DNA of 64,000 nucleotides from Branchiostoma floridae (taxonomy: Eukaryota > Chordata > Leptocardii > Amphioxiformes > Branchiostomatidae): the NCBI RefSeq assembly GCF_000003815.2, contig NC_049984.1, positions 16,226,601 through 16,290,600 on the forward strand, written 5' to 3'. Below are positions 13,307-24,474 of this stretch, piece by piece. The number at the start of each line of letters is the position of its first letter. Within the stretch, counting starts at the first letter, position 1. The notes under the pieces were generated by a model. The model was given only the letters and a program-made list of their open reading frames with translations. It was not told the DNA's origin and ran no database searches. Both the position numbers and the translations under genes were made by a program.

Positions 13307-13532
13307 CATAATTTTGGTAACGTTTAAAATCCACAAAATATTTCTTGGGCTTTCCAAAGATGATGACCTTTGGCTATCATCATATCACAGTTGAAAAGAT
13401 GTGCAGATATGTCAAAACTCATAATTTTGGTAACATTCAAAATCCACAAAATATTTCTTGCGCTTTCCAAAGATAATGACGCCTGGTCTGTTGTCATATC
13501 ACAGCTGAAAAGATGTGCAGATTGATTGTCAA
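13307..13532. repeat. 113-bp tandem duplication
   Basis: Units at 13307-13419 and 13420-13532 share 'cataattttggtaac', 'aaaatccacaaaatatttctt', 'gctttccaaaga' and 'gaaaagatgtgcagat' in order. A diverged third relative lies near 12280-12420. Non-coding. Confidence 0.85.
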
Positions 13533-14879
13533 AAAGTGCCAAATTTGGCAGACGTCGACATGTAGCTGGGGTCATCGTCCGACCATCGTAGGGCGGTCGC
13601 AACGAGGTTGCCGCGAGCACGTCACCGACAGACTAAAAAACTCTATTATCCAATCATAAACCGTGATTTCATTCTTTCAACTGTATCCCTCCTCGCGTGG
13701 AGGATACTGACATGTATTTTGGCATGGATAACGATTGCCTACATTGTTGGAACATGCGCTTTTGAACTTGACGTAGTTACTCTGTCCTCTCATTTCTTTG
13801 TACGCAGCGCTGACGAATATTGCTTTGACAGAAAGTGCTTTTGAGTTGTGCAAACCATATATCATTGTAGGCAAAACAGCCCACTCCTTTAACCCAAACA
13901 AAAGAAGGTCATCCTCAAGGAACTGATGGAGATGTCTGCAACATTTGAGCAAACTTCTTGACGTCTTGCCTTGCCAACTGTTGGTGACAGTGGCGGTGGT
14001 ACCGTCAAGTCCAGTGGAGACAGTGAGCGATTTTGCGTCATCGATTCTGACGGGCGCTGTAGTAGGTCTTAGAAAATGCAATGCCTGAACTGGGGACCTG
14101 AGTGCACAGGTTCCATCTATTCTCACCTGGAAGACGTGTCTGAAGGTTACTCTGAAGCTGTGTGTGGACGGAATGAGTAACAGGACGTTTGATCTTACTC
14201 TGAACTAATAATTCACGGTGTAATGTTCTGGGAGGGGCATGTCAGGATGGTCTACATTCTCTACCTTTGGGCAAGCCCTGCGTGACCTTATGGGTGAATC
14301 AGTATCACAGTTTTACAGCAGGTAGTTGTATTGAAGTTTTTAGGCGAGGTGTACCTATTGCAATTTTATTTTCATTTACTGCATTTATATATGGGAGCTT
14401 CAAACGCGCAGAGAAAAAATGTTAGGCATGTCTTTACATTAGAAGAGCGTTCACTTTATGTCACTTTATTTTCGTAGTAAAGGCAATTGCTGGGGAATAT
14501 TCCAACTTACATATCGAGAAGATTGATATACATCATCACAGATATATCACTTAATATCAGTTCAATCCCAATACTGTTAGTATGAGACAACTGGCACACG
14601 TTCAAGCAATTTCATGCTTACAATCTAAGCTTACAAAATGGGTCGATACAAATACGAAGTAATCCACCCTTAGCGCCGTGGTGCAGCCATATTGCATGTA
14701 CATATAGATAAAACATACCTATCCATCTTTTCAGAGGAATCAATATCTAGAAAGTGAAGGTTTCACAGCAGATGATTTTGTAACATTTAAAACCGATTCG
14801 GGTTGGCTTCATGGCATCTATCATGCGCTTTGCTTTTGTACCCTAATATTGAGCTAATATATCCAAGCTAAAGGATTCT

Positions 14880-15195
14880 GAAGGACACTACATACCCCTG
14901 CAGACAGTTTCTGCCTCAAGTTGTAGAGACTCCCAACAGCTTGCGCCGGAATGTACGGTTGAAGCCACCACTTAGCAAAGTAAACCAACATAAGGTGTCT
15001 TTCATTCCACGAACTCCACGGCCTACAAAGCATTTTGTTCAGCTAACTGCTGATTATAATAGATTTTAAGATTTTATATTGTTTTATACAGCTTTTATCT
15101 TAAATTATTGAAGTGTAATGACAATGATTGAAATGTTATGACGAGTTTTATGAGTGTTGTAAAATCAATGCAATAAATAAACAATAAATAGATAA
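14880..15195 (+). repeat. Possible 3' end of a LINE-like element
   Basis: An open stretch (about 14891-15067) ends in a stop and is followed by an AT-rich tail finishing in 'caataaataaacaataaataga'. This resembles the 3' UTR and short tandem tail of non-LTR retrotransposons. No reverse transcriptase motif remains, so the call is weak. Confidence 0.25.
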
Positions 15196-15390
15196 ATGCA
15201 ATTCAGCCAATACGGGGACTGCAAAGTTGAATTACAGACCAGGCAGTGCAGTTTTGTTCTAAAAATGGGCGTGGCTCAATAAAAGGTAAAAAAATGACTT
15301 TTAACAAAATTCTACTTAAAAGACTAAATTTAGATGCAACTAGTATTCCAAACGCCTTATAGCCACATTAAAAGTGTCTTATAGACTAGA

Positions 15391-15392
<2 letters not shown>

Positions 15393-15462
<70 letters not shown>
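15393..15462. repeat. (AT)35 microsatellite
   Basis: Uninterrupted alternating AT of about 70 bp, able to extrude as a hairpin or cruciform. Confidence 0.98.
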
Positions 15463-15465
<3 letters not shown>

Positions 15466-15681
15466 TTTAACCCATAAACTCTTGCTATTCTCTTCGATAC
15501 GTGTGGACTTTCCGTATGTTGTGTAGCACATATTCATTTCCGTCAGCAAGCTTTTTAACTTCAAGCGGAAATAAAATTTAACCATTAGTATGCTAATGTA
15601 GCGGTTGGCACAAAATTTGCATTGGCTTTGGGGTTCAGCAGCAGAGAGAAGGTTAAAGAATCTGATGATACTTTTGACCAT

Positions 15682-16099
15682 GGGTGGGTACCTGTACAAA
15701 AAATCCAGGTCTAGGTACGGTCGAGGTCCAGAATATCAGGATCAGGACCTAAACTTGGACCTGATTGTCTGTGAAAACTTGTGAAAGGTGGATGCCCTAA
15801 ACAATGGTCCATTTTGCTTATAAGGATTCTGTTTAGTGAATTTGAAGTCGTTTTAACAACACTAACTTCGACCAAGTTTGACTATAGAAACTTGGTAGAA
15901 TGACTATCAATTCTCCTTTACTTAGTTCTTGCTATTTTCTCGGGCCGATAAGCCACAAAACGCGTGAACGCATGCCGATACAATCTGTTCATTTTCAAAT
16001 CGGTCCAATATTTGGTCCACATTTTTAGGTCCGGTTTTTGTGGACCGGTTTAACAAGAAATAACGGTTTTGTACCGGTACACCGTACTGGTACCCACTC
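15682..16099. mobile_element. MITE-like element with GGTGGGTACC termini
   Basis: Termini 15682-15697 and 16084-16099 are inverted copies of a 16-mer (14 of 16 match), around 'ggtacc' and 'gtac' blocks. The interior is rich in 'ggtcc/ggacc' motifs (for example 'ggtccg', 'ggaccgg'). No coding capacity. A 'tttgacc' occurs just outside both ends but is not exactly adjacent, so the target duplication is unresolved. Confidence 0.5.
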
Positions 16100-16855
16100 T
16101 CCCTTTGACCCTTTGACCTATCGCCTTTGAAATTCCCATATGAAATCTCTTCTGCTGACAGTTATTTCATGAACTTTGTGAGCTTTTTCTTACAACTTTG
16201 ACAGGCAATCTAAGTAGTTCATTCCCCTATAGAAAATAAAATTCCCATGGGAAATATATAGAAAAACCTGGAATCCCGGAACAGAACTGTTCTTCATTCG
16301 GGGCTAGGAGAAAGATGCCCGGGGGCTCAATGTTATAACCAATTTCCTTGAATGCACAGTTCTATGTCGCACTACAAGTGGAGCGAAGGGAAGGCAGGCC
16401 CAGGCCCTGGAGGCATCTGTAAGGTATGATGTAATAATGTTCAAAGATGTTTTCTAAAGCTGTGCAATACATCAAATGCAAGGATTTGATAGTGGTGGTA
16501 TGACCGTATATCAACAACCACAGCATACGTTTTGTGATAAGATGTTGGTATAACTTTTTTACGCTCGTTTCCATGATTATAGTTATAATTTTACTACGTT
16601 TGTACAGTTAATGCTACATTCTATGCATTTCCTTCTCAATAATTAAGATGTATTATTAACATTAGTATATAAATTTTATGATGTTCCAAAATAGTTATTC
16701 TATGTTACTATTTTCACGTGTTGTAATATTCTGGCAACAGTCCAGCCAATTAGCTACAACAGTTGGACACTTTTCTTTCTTATTGAAATAAATAATCAAA
16801 ACTATTGATGTGTGTGTGCAGCCAAAAACCGCCATTCATTGACCACATTCATATG

Positions 16856-17196
16856 TGAGACCCTGTGGCGCAGCAGCAGCGCGTTTCCTCGGTACCGAAA
16901 GGGCACGAGTTTGAATCCGGCTGCCGTGTCACCGATCTTGGGAAAGGCACATGCACTTTACACGTATTTCGTTACTTTACTCAGGTGAAAATGAGTACCT
17001 AGTTTCGTTAGGGCCTTTTCTCGGATAGAAGGTCCCGTGCCACACCCCATGTATGTTAAAGAACCCCCACACGTGCGATGGTGCGGTGTGAGTGGATCAA
17101 AAACTTACTGTCTTGTGTACGTCTTACGTACAGTGCTTGCAGTCCTCAGCCTAATGAGGTTAAGCACGTATAAAGAAGAAAGAACGAAAGAAATAA
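16856..17196 (+). mobile_element. tRNA-derived SINE
   Basis: The head has a Pol III A box (TGGCGCAGCAGC, 16866-16877) and B box (GAGTTTGAATCC, 16907-16918) at tRNA-like spacing. A body with 'gttaaagaacccccacacgt' follows, a block I recall from metazoan SINE cores. The element ends in an A-rich GAAAGAAA-type tail. It is non-autonomous and would rely on a LINE. No tRNA cloverleaf is intact, so this is not a tRNA gene. Confidence 0.8.
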
Positions 17197-17603
17197 GTAT
17201 AGTCCAATCTAGCATCTTATCTGCTGACAAGACTCTTTCTTACCCAGCCAGAAACCACAATTACCCCATTCTCCAATCAACACTAATCATTGACGACGAT
17301 TGCTCCATACAGAAGGCAACATCAGTGAAGCACATTAACGCTGTGCAAAGTACAACATTGACCCATTATAATGGGGATTTGTGATCGTCTGGGGCCACCG
17401 CTTCCCCCTGCCCGGTGCACGAACCGTTTTTCATTAGTCTCTTGATTGTAAGTGGTTGTTGAGACCAAGTTTGACTACGCATCGTTATGTCCAAGCGGAT
17501 CTCCGAGTGGCATAACTCCTTGGGACGGTAGTCGACTGAATATTGTTTGACCCATGGATACTTTTCTGACATCGTAGACGTCTACTTGGAGATACAATTA
17601 ACT

Positions 17604-17860
17604 GAAAAGTTTATTCATTTGCAAATTCTTGCCCGAGGGCTAATTGCAACATGGCACATACAGAATACATAGTAAACATACATAAAATAAAAGACTTTGA
17701 TATTGATAACAATGGTGACAAGTGGAAACAAGTCACTATTCTAGCAATAATATGGACTGCTGGAAACTACAGTCTAAGCATTTGGAGTTTGACTTCTTTT
17801 CTGGAAGCAGTGGAAGACGAAGTGTCCCACTTTTTCTATGATGAGTGGGTTATGTGACGT
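17604..17860 (+). repeat. Dispersed repeat copy 2 ('gcccgagggctaatt' family)
   Basis: 'gtttatt', 'gcccgagggctaattgc', then 'ggagtttgacttcttttctgg' and 'gaagacga' occur in the same order as at 8218-8420 and 32525-32745. Confidence 0.55.
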
Positions 17861-19077
17861 TAACAGGGTTATAGTTTTGTTTTCGTCAGCTAACGTTTGT
17901 GCATTGCATATCTCAGCACTCTAAGAATATTCCCTATACATTGTCCGTTTGCTACCTCATTTCAAGCCAGAATGTCAAACTTGCAAGCTCTGTGCCATAG
18001 TATCGGTTGCCAAGAATGAAGACCCTATCAGCACTCCTGATTACTGAGTGTCCAACTTCATTTTCCAATCTAAAGTTGGTCAAATTTACAATCAGGTTTT
18101 GGCAGCAACGCTAGTATCAAATCATGCCCAGCCCCCTCTGTAACTTACTGTTACTAAATGTTAAATCACGTACGTCGGTAAGGCGTAGGAAGTAAGCATT
18201 ACGTTTTCGGTTACCCGACCGACCGATGCTAGTAAAACCTGCCGACCAAAGTTATTTTTGTGGTCGACCGCTGGGCCATAGGAAAGGACATACATTTCTC
18301 GAGCTGAGTTAAGTAACGAAACAGACTTGCTGTATTTCACACTACGTTAGCGATCTAAGCTTTGAACAGTTGATGCTAGTCAAATAAAAAAAATGTGAAG
18401 AAGACAGCCATTGTAATATTTTGTTCCGTTTATTGATAGTGACTTGTGCTCGTAATATCTACGTATCTAATTTGTTCCTTGACTTACAGGTCCTTGGGTG
18501 GGGGGGTGTCATAAACATGAAGATAAACACTGTGTCGAAACTCGTCACTATCTCTTTGCAGATGATACAGAACTGAACCCTCCCCATTCAGAACTGAAGC
18601 CCATTTCCTTTTCAGATTTAAGGACGTCCGCTGTATGCAATACATATCTGTGTGATTACAAACATGATCTAGAAAATACCAGTGCCTGAATCATTTCAGT
18701 TTTACCGTGCCAAACTATATTCTTTCGATCACCTCGGCCGAGAAGCACAGTTAAGAAAAAATCTTACCTGCCGACGCCACATTTTTTCAGAACCTTAACC
18801 GGGAACACAAAATGTTTTTGCTAGGCCTAATGTATCAGCGGTCATCTTACTACTAGTAGGCTCCGTGTCTCTTCCTCTTCATTTAACAGATTGGGTAATT
18901 TTGAGAATCCTTCTTGGAGATTGTGACCGTCTTATTGCTGCTGCTCAGGGATAGAGTTGCCGTCTGGGCTCGTCTTTCTTGTCATCCATCAAAATACAAC
19001 ACAGGAGTGCCTTGCATTATTTAAGCACATTCACCTTTCTCAGTACGGAATATGTCAAAGGTGAAGGCCCCTGAATG
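17861..19077. other. Intergenic, no gene seen
   Basis: AT-rich sequence with only short open frames. No domain, RNA gene or repeat class is recognised. Confidence 0.4.
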
Positions 19078-19309
19078 TGGTATCTCACTGCACTTGGGGC
19101 ACCGGCGCGGCACTGCGGGGTTCGTTCACTGCCGCACTTATTTTCTCCGAATTTGTATAACTTAGACATTGCGTAATATGTAAACATATGACTTAGAACA
19201 CAACAAAATACACAAAAAGTATGAAAAGTCGTTCTTTATCTCTGAAATTCGTTGAGTATCTTTCAAACCCCGTAGTGCCGCACTGGTGCCCCAAGTGCAG
19301 TGAGATACC
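19078..19309. mobile_element. MITE-like inverted-repeat element
   Basis: The left arm from 19078 and right arm ending 19309 are inverted copies (tggtatctcactgcacttgg ... and its complement) over about 46 bp, with a few mismatches. The interior has 'acacaacaaaatacacaaa' and 'aattcgttgag', also present inside the element at 11912-12143. Flanking 8-mers cctgaatg / cctgacca match at only 5 positions, so the target duplication is unclear. No open frame of significance. Confidence 0.7.
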
Positions 19310-20800
19310 ACCTGACCATTGTCTTGATTTGCATGACAATGCCCAGACATGATTTGTTTATGTTTAGGGGGCATTAACCTTTGACATGTTAACCACAATT
19401 CCTGCCGCTGCACCTATATACTTGGAACCGTGGTCGTGCCTGTAGATTCTCGATGGCAATACGTTTAGCCTGTCCGAAAATATGAGCAAATGCAGGTAAT
19501 ATCTTATTAACATTAATCAATGGCTAGTTTTGATAATGTATGGTGATGGGATAGTTGTTCGACATTAAAAACTATGGGCGAGGACCAACGTTAAATTAAT
19601 GTTACTTCTGGATGCATGAATAACACAGCGGAAACGCCACCTGGCGACATCCGCCGTTTCAGCACCAGCTGTACACAAAATGATTGAAACCTGAACTACA
19701 TGTCTAATGTTATATAGCCTTGGATGTTATAATTTAAATGTTATGAATTCTAATATACATTAGTTCAGGAATTAGTACTTAGCATTACTGGAAAAGTCAC
19801 AAAATCATTTCACCTCTGCAATACCCCTTATGACAGAGTCGCTGACCATAAAATCATCCTCTTTGACTTTGATGAAAACTTCTTGAAGATCTGAAAGTAC
19901 TCAGAAAGGTGTTAGCCTTTGACCCAGTGCAATCCACAAGGCTTAACAAGTAGTGGGCGCGTATTACCTCGTGGTATTAACGTTATTACTTGAACTTGAA
20001 AGAGGCCACAAATGCCCTTGACCAAGGGTACTGGCCAAGTATTTCATGTGTGAACATCATTTCGCTAAAATTACATACACGTTTGCCAGTGGCACACAAT
20101 AAGTCTTCATTCCTGTTGTAATTTTTTTGTCCCATGATCCCGCTGTAACCGCCTGATGTCAACATTCGCTTAAAACAAACTTAAAAGAGTTCGAAGTTTT
20201 CATACCTCCGTGAATTTCTCGTATGTCTTGTCAAATTGTAGTGCATTGATTATACAAAGTAGGTTTTAATTAGCATTTACATGTGTCCATTGATCACCTC
20301 CTGTCAATCTACGTACAGCGAACGTAAATATTATATGAAAAATACATAACTACTAAATGACAAGTCCACAGACACCCAAAAAAAATTTCCCCATGAACCG
20401 ATGACCTCTTCCATTGACCTCATGACCGGAAATGTCTGTCCGCTGTCACCTTGTAATGTCAAGTTGTCGTCAACGTTGGAGTTTTTGTGGTTTGATGCAA
20501 AATTGCATTTAAGCGTGTATTTTTTACGGATGAATTTTATCTACAAGCGAACAGTTGATTGAATTTGTGACGACGACTAGTATTCTCCACCAACTTAGGG
20601 TAGAGTAAAGGCAATATTTGATTAACGTACGCAAGAGCGAGCTCGAGTACTTCGTTGAGAAACTGTCAGGACACTCACATCCAATTACTTCCGACTGCTA
20701 GCTACGGCTCTGAAGGGCGTAGTATGTACGTTGATTTTTGTATATAGTTACCTTCGCCTAGAAGGTTATTCAGTGTCGTCTGTGGTGTGTGCGCGTCGCG
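19310..20800. other. Intergenic, no gene seen
   Basis: No exon-like open frame, RNA gene or clear repeat is recognised. Confidence 0.4.
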
Positions 20801-20802
20801 GG

Positions 20803-20874
20803 TTTGTGCGTGTGTGTGCTTGTGTATGTACTCGTGTATGCGTGTACTGTGTGTGCTTGCGTGTGTGTGTGTGT

Positions 20875-20952
<78 letters not shown>

Positions 20953-21165
20953 TTGTGCGCGCGCGTGTGTGCGTGTACTGTGTGTACATGTGTGTCCCTG
21001 TCTGTCACAAGCATAACTCAAGAAGTTGTGAATGGATGCTTATGATATATCGTTGACAGCCAGAGGTCGGGAATACAAAGGTCAAGTTTGGTAATGGACC
21101 TCGTAGCAGATCTCTTCGGTATTGCAGTAGAATTTTCGGTTTTAAATTCTCGTGTCCTCGACATA
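20803..21165 (+). repeat. (GT)n tract plus linked repeat flank, copy 1
   Basis: A GT-rich tract (20803-20992, pure GT about 20881-20949) is followed by 'cataactcaagaagttgtg...', 'ggtcaagtttggtaatggacc' and 'tcttcggtattgcagt'. The same order follows the GT tract at 22380-22620. The microsatellite therefore appears to be part of a dispersed repeat, not a chance expansion. Confidence 0.7.
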
Positions 21166-21321
21166 CAATTGGCACAATTACTAAAGCTTTTGTTACTGTT
21201 GATAAATAAACATCAAACCACCGAATTCGACACACTTATGTATATATCCATGAAAACTCCACTCCTGGTTCTTTGCCAAATGTACTACATTTCTATGTTG
21301 TCCAGTAGGTTGTTTGGTAAG

Positions 21322-21560
21322 TGGGGTCTAGTGTAACGGTGTTTGGGTCATCAGAACCTAGCAGTCCGAGGTTAGAATATTGCCATGCTATACGTATCGA
21401 TCTTGTGCTCTTGGGAATTACACTTTAAACAACGTTCCGCACTCCATCCAGGTGTAAAAATGGGTACCTGGCTTAAATTGGGTAGGTAAAAGGTGGTGGA
21501 AGGAGATAGTTGGGCTCCGCCTTCCTATAACGTGCCCTAGACACAGCCGATAACAACTCA
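21322..21560 (+). mobile_element. Degenerate tRNA-derived SINE
   Basis: The head carries a weak A box (ctagtgtaacggt) and a damaged B box (gaggttagaatatt). About 60-80 bp on is a self-complementary 'ccaggtgtaaaaatgggtacctgg'-type core, which I associate with metazoan SINE bodies. No intact tRNA. Family assignment needs a repeat library. Confidence 0.45.
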
Positions 21561-22155
21561 TTGTCCCGGGCGCGGTCACATAGGTCGTGCGATCGTCGTA
21601 CGATTTTGATACCATATGACTTTCAAGCAGGCCGTGGCAAAACCAACCACCGATGTGGATCCAAAGCAGCATTTTGTGTACCAGGGTTGAACTTAGCAGG
21701 AGACGTACATTTTTGTCCTCCAAAATGCTCGTCGAACGCCGATCGCACGACTTTTCTTATCGCGCCCAAAAGGTCTCTACAGTTGCATACTTTACCGTAA
21801 TAACCAGTGCAACTTGTCGCGTTCCCCATCATTATCATTACCCGGTCTAAGTTTACTCTGCTTAAGCTTCTCCAAACGATCACTGTCTTCAACGGTGCCT
21901 GTCTCCAAACGTCCTTGTCTTCAAACGTCTCTGTCTTCAAACGCCTGAGTCCCTCATGATGTGGCACAAGACTCAAATTAAGCCTGATCTAAATGTTTGA
22001 TGTCTAGCTACCTCACTAATACGATTGAGCTGGGTGTTAAGTCAGGCTGTTCAAGCAAATATCCTCCTGATTAGATATAACACCGTAGGCATTCATGTAG
22101 ATCATACGGCGAAGTAACTTTGATGTTCACAGACATATAAGGAGCTCATCATACC
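21561..22155. other. Intergenic; short 'caaacg' direct repeats
   Basis: Contains three or four loose copies of 'tcttcaaacg/ctccaaacg' at about 21868-21945. No gene. Confidence 0.4.
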
Positions 22156-22379
22156 NNNNNNNNNNNNNNNNNNNNNNNNNNNNNNNNNNNNNNNNNNNNN
22201 NNNNNNNNNNNNNNNNNNNNNNNNNNNNNNNNNNNNNNNNNNNNNNNNNNNNNNNNNNNNNNNNNNNNNNNNNNNNNNNNNNNNNNNNNNNNNNNNNNNN
22301 NNNNNNNNNNNNNNNNNNNNNNNNNNNNNNNNNNNNNNNNNNNNNNNNNNNNNNNNNNNNNNNNNNNNNNNNNNNNNNN
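22156..22379. other. Assembly gap (224 N)
   Basis: Run of N directly abutting a (GT)n tract, so the missing bases are probably more GT repeat. Confidence 0.99.
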
Positions 22380-22620
22380 GTGTGTGTGTGCGTGTGTGTG
22401 TGTGTGTGCGTGTGTGTGTGTGTGTGCGTGTGTGTGTGTGTGTGTAGTGCGTGTGTCTCCCTGTAAACATAATTCAACTCAAGAAGCTGTGGATGGATCC
22501 TTTTGATATTTCCTCGATAGGTAGGGAACGGGTAGATAAAAGTCAAGTTTTGTAATGGACCTCGTAGCAGCTCTCTTCGGTATTGCAGTGGAATGCTATG
22601 GACATGGCATGTCCAGAACA
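22380..22620 (+). repeat. (GT)n tract plus linked repeat flank, copy 2
   Basis: GT/GC-GT tract 22380-22446, then 'aactcaagaagctgtggatgg', 'gtcaagttttgtaatggacc' and 'tcttcggtattgcagtgg'. This is colinear with 20803-21165. Confidence 0.7.
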
Positions 22621-23987
22621 TGCCCATATTCGTTCTGGACATGCTATGGGCACGATTACTGATAGTTTTCCTTACTGTTGTACAGATACGGATACAGCAG
22701 AAGCTGTGTGTTACGCCGAAGGGCGAATATGCCAGTTAAATAGATTCAGATTCAGATTCAGATGCAGAGGTCTGTGTTTACGCCGAAGGGTGGTTCTTAC
22801 ACCGTCTGTATAGATACAAAGAACGAATGAAAACCACCTTTTCGAATCATAGTAAATGGTTGCAACCTTTCTTTTGTATCAAACAGAAGTATTAAGGCAA
22901 ATATATTCTCAACAATGATAAACTCAACCCGAACTCCTTCCCCCTGCAGTAGGGGAGCTCCACCTCAGAAATAAAAGGAACTCTAAGAAGCATAAAGATG
23001 TAGAGGTGCAGGAATGACAGATACAAGCATTTCCCAATGCCTTATTTAGTTCGCCCATTTAACAACAATTTATCACAGTGGGAACAGATCATGTCCATAG
23101 ATTAATTTCAATTCAAAATCAATTACCGCTGTATCTACAGAAAGTTTGTTAAGTCAAGGTTTAGTCAAGGTTAGCTCTAAGTTACACGAAAATTCTCAAG
23201 CGTACACTATTAATTAACATTGTGGTTTTATAACGTATGCAGCGCAACGTAATTTATATCTTCCAAGCTTTTGGCTAAAATGATATTGTACATGTCTTAA
23301 TAAACCATTCATTAATTAATTTCTTTTAGACATAGATTCGTTTTTTTTAACTAGTCTATAACTGGACGTCAGTAGTGAAAGGACCATAAGCATTTGCTCT
23401 TTGCATGTCAAGACATGAACAGAAGGTCAAAAAAGGCTACAGCGCTGATGGCGTCCGCTATTGCGGTCTGTTCAAAGAACGACCCTTGCCCCCATTAGAC
23501 GAAAAAAAAGGTAGATGTGCTAGAGGTCAGAAAAGGTCGCGTTGGTTTTAAAGCAGGTGTACTAATGATATATTAATGTTGACCACCCTCAATGTACAAG
23601 TCCTATAGTAAATGATGCTGTGTTTTGTAAAGGTTATGAAAGAAAAAAAGGGTAATTAAAAATCTGATAAGGTCAGTAGGTACGTATTGGTTCTCTTTTC
23701 CAGATTTCGACCAAAAACAAGTAATGTAAACATGAAATTCAGACACAGACACGAGAATACTAATAAAATGAACACAATTCAAATAGTACAATGTTTACTT
23801 TAGTTTTTTTAACTTTAATTGTTCGACGGTCGATTCTGTAATTGAGTAAGATATACAGAACTAGAAGTATTTTCGAATTTTATCATTCGGAGTTTATGTC
23901 TTTTGAACTTTGCAGTTTTTTGTCTACTTGTCAGTCGGATGTACAACGTTTCTTCCTGAGCCCCAAGTTCTCATCAAGGCAATGGCG
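22621..23987. other. Intergenic, no gene seen
   Basis: Short '(agattc)n' repeats occur at 22742-22763, with two 'ttacgccgaagggygg'-type copies (about 22711, 22779). Otherwise AT-rich with no supportable exon. Confidence 0.4.
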
Positions 23988-23995
23988 GCATGTTA

Positions 23996-24170
23996 TAGTC
24001 TCTACCAGACTCCGAGTCGCTGGAAAAAATCGTAGAAATGGTACAAATAGAGGAATACAGCCGGCTAGGCAACAGTAACGCGACCGGAAGCTGTTCCCTG
24101 GCCGGTTATATTCCTCTCTATTTGTTCCATTTCTACGATTTTCCAGCGATCCGGAGTCTGGTAGAGACTA
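23996..24170. mobile_element. Foldback MITE with 8-bp target site duplication (hAT-like)
   Basis: A 175-bp segment that is almost entirely an inverted repeat. The left arm starts tagtctctaccagactcc and the right arm ends with its exact complement; inner blocks 'tcgctggaaa', 'atcgtagaaatgg', 'caaatagag' and 'ccggc' also pair, leaving a loop of roughly 15 bp near 24083. It is flanked by identical 8-mers GCATGTTA (23988-23995 and 24171-24178). Non-coding. An 8-bp duplication is typical of hAT transposase insertion; assignment to hAT is inference. Confidence 0.9.
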
Positions 24171-24474
24171 GCATGTTATTTGTTTGAACATAAGGCCATG
24201 TTGATTTAAGTATATGGATGATATCCGCGCGCATTTCAATTTTCGGCCGTTTCCAAAAATGAATAAAAAGTATTTCAACTATACTATATAAATCATACAA
24301 AACAGCTTCAAAAGAAGCAAATACATGCCGTAGACTAAAGAAAAAATATCAGAAAACGTATACTAATATTCTAATATTCCAACGTCAATTCGAAGACCAA
24401 AGAAGAAGATGTGAAAGTACCAAGATGAAGAATCTATTGTTCGGTATACCACACGCTGTGTGTTCTAGCCTCCT

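Larger units (their letters stand above)
6930..14700. repeat. Degenerate array of repeated non-coding modules
   Basis: Several modules recur in the same order. Module A (with blocks such as 'gccgac', 'gtgaaacaaccc', 'ttggtgacagt') is at 6930-7260, 8525-8881 (cut by the gap), 10090-10480, 12400-12690 and 13590-14040. Module B is at 7261-8210 and 10481-11380. Module C ('gaatgagtgacaggacgtttgatc', 'gggcatgtcaggatggtctac') is at 11370-11640, 12690-12930 and 14095-14340, with a fragment at 8140-8210. Module D ('gacaactggcacac', 'gggtcgata') is at 11640-12240, 12935-13215 and 14340-14700. Copies are diverged but clearly homologous, in head-to-tail order. Short minus-strand frames survive in some A modules but are broken in others. 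I read this as repeated segmental duplication of an unidentified non-coding or dead sequence. Confidence 0.7.

Noticed and set aside
16866-16918. tRNA gene at the SINE head
   Set aside because: A and B boxes are present but acceptor and anticodon stems do not form a full cloverleaf; it is a tRNA-derived SINE. The same holds at 31929-31982.
20702-21056. Open frames rich in Thr-His or Cys-Val over the GT tract
   Set aside because: Translation of a dinucleotide repeat in several frames; no protein meaning. The same applies at 22102-22642, 37870-38197 and 9598-9945.
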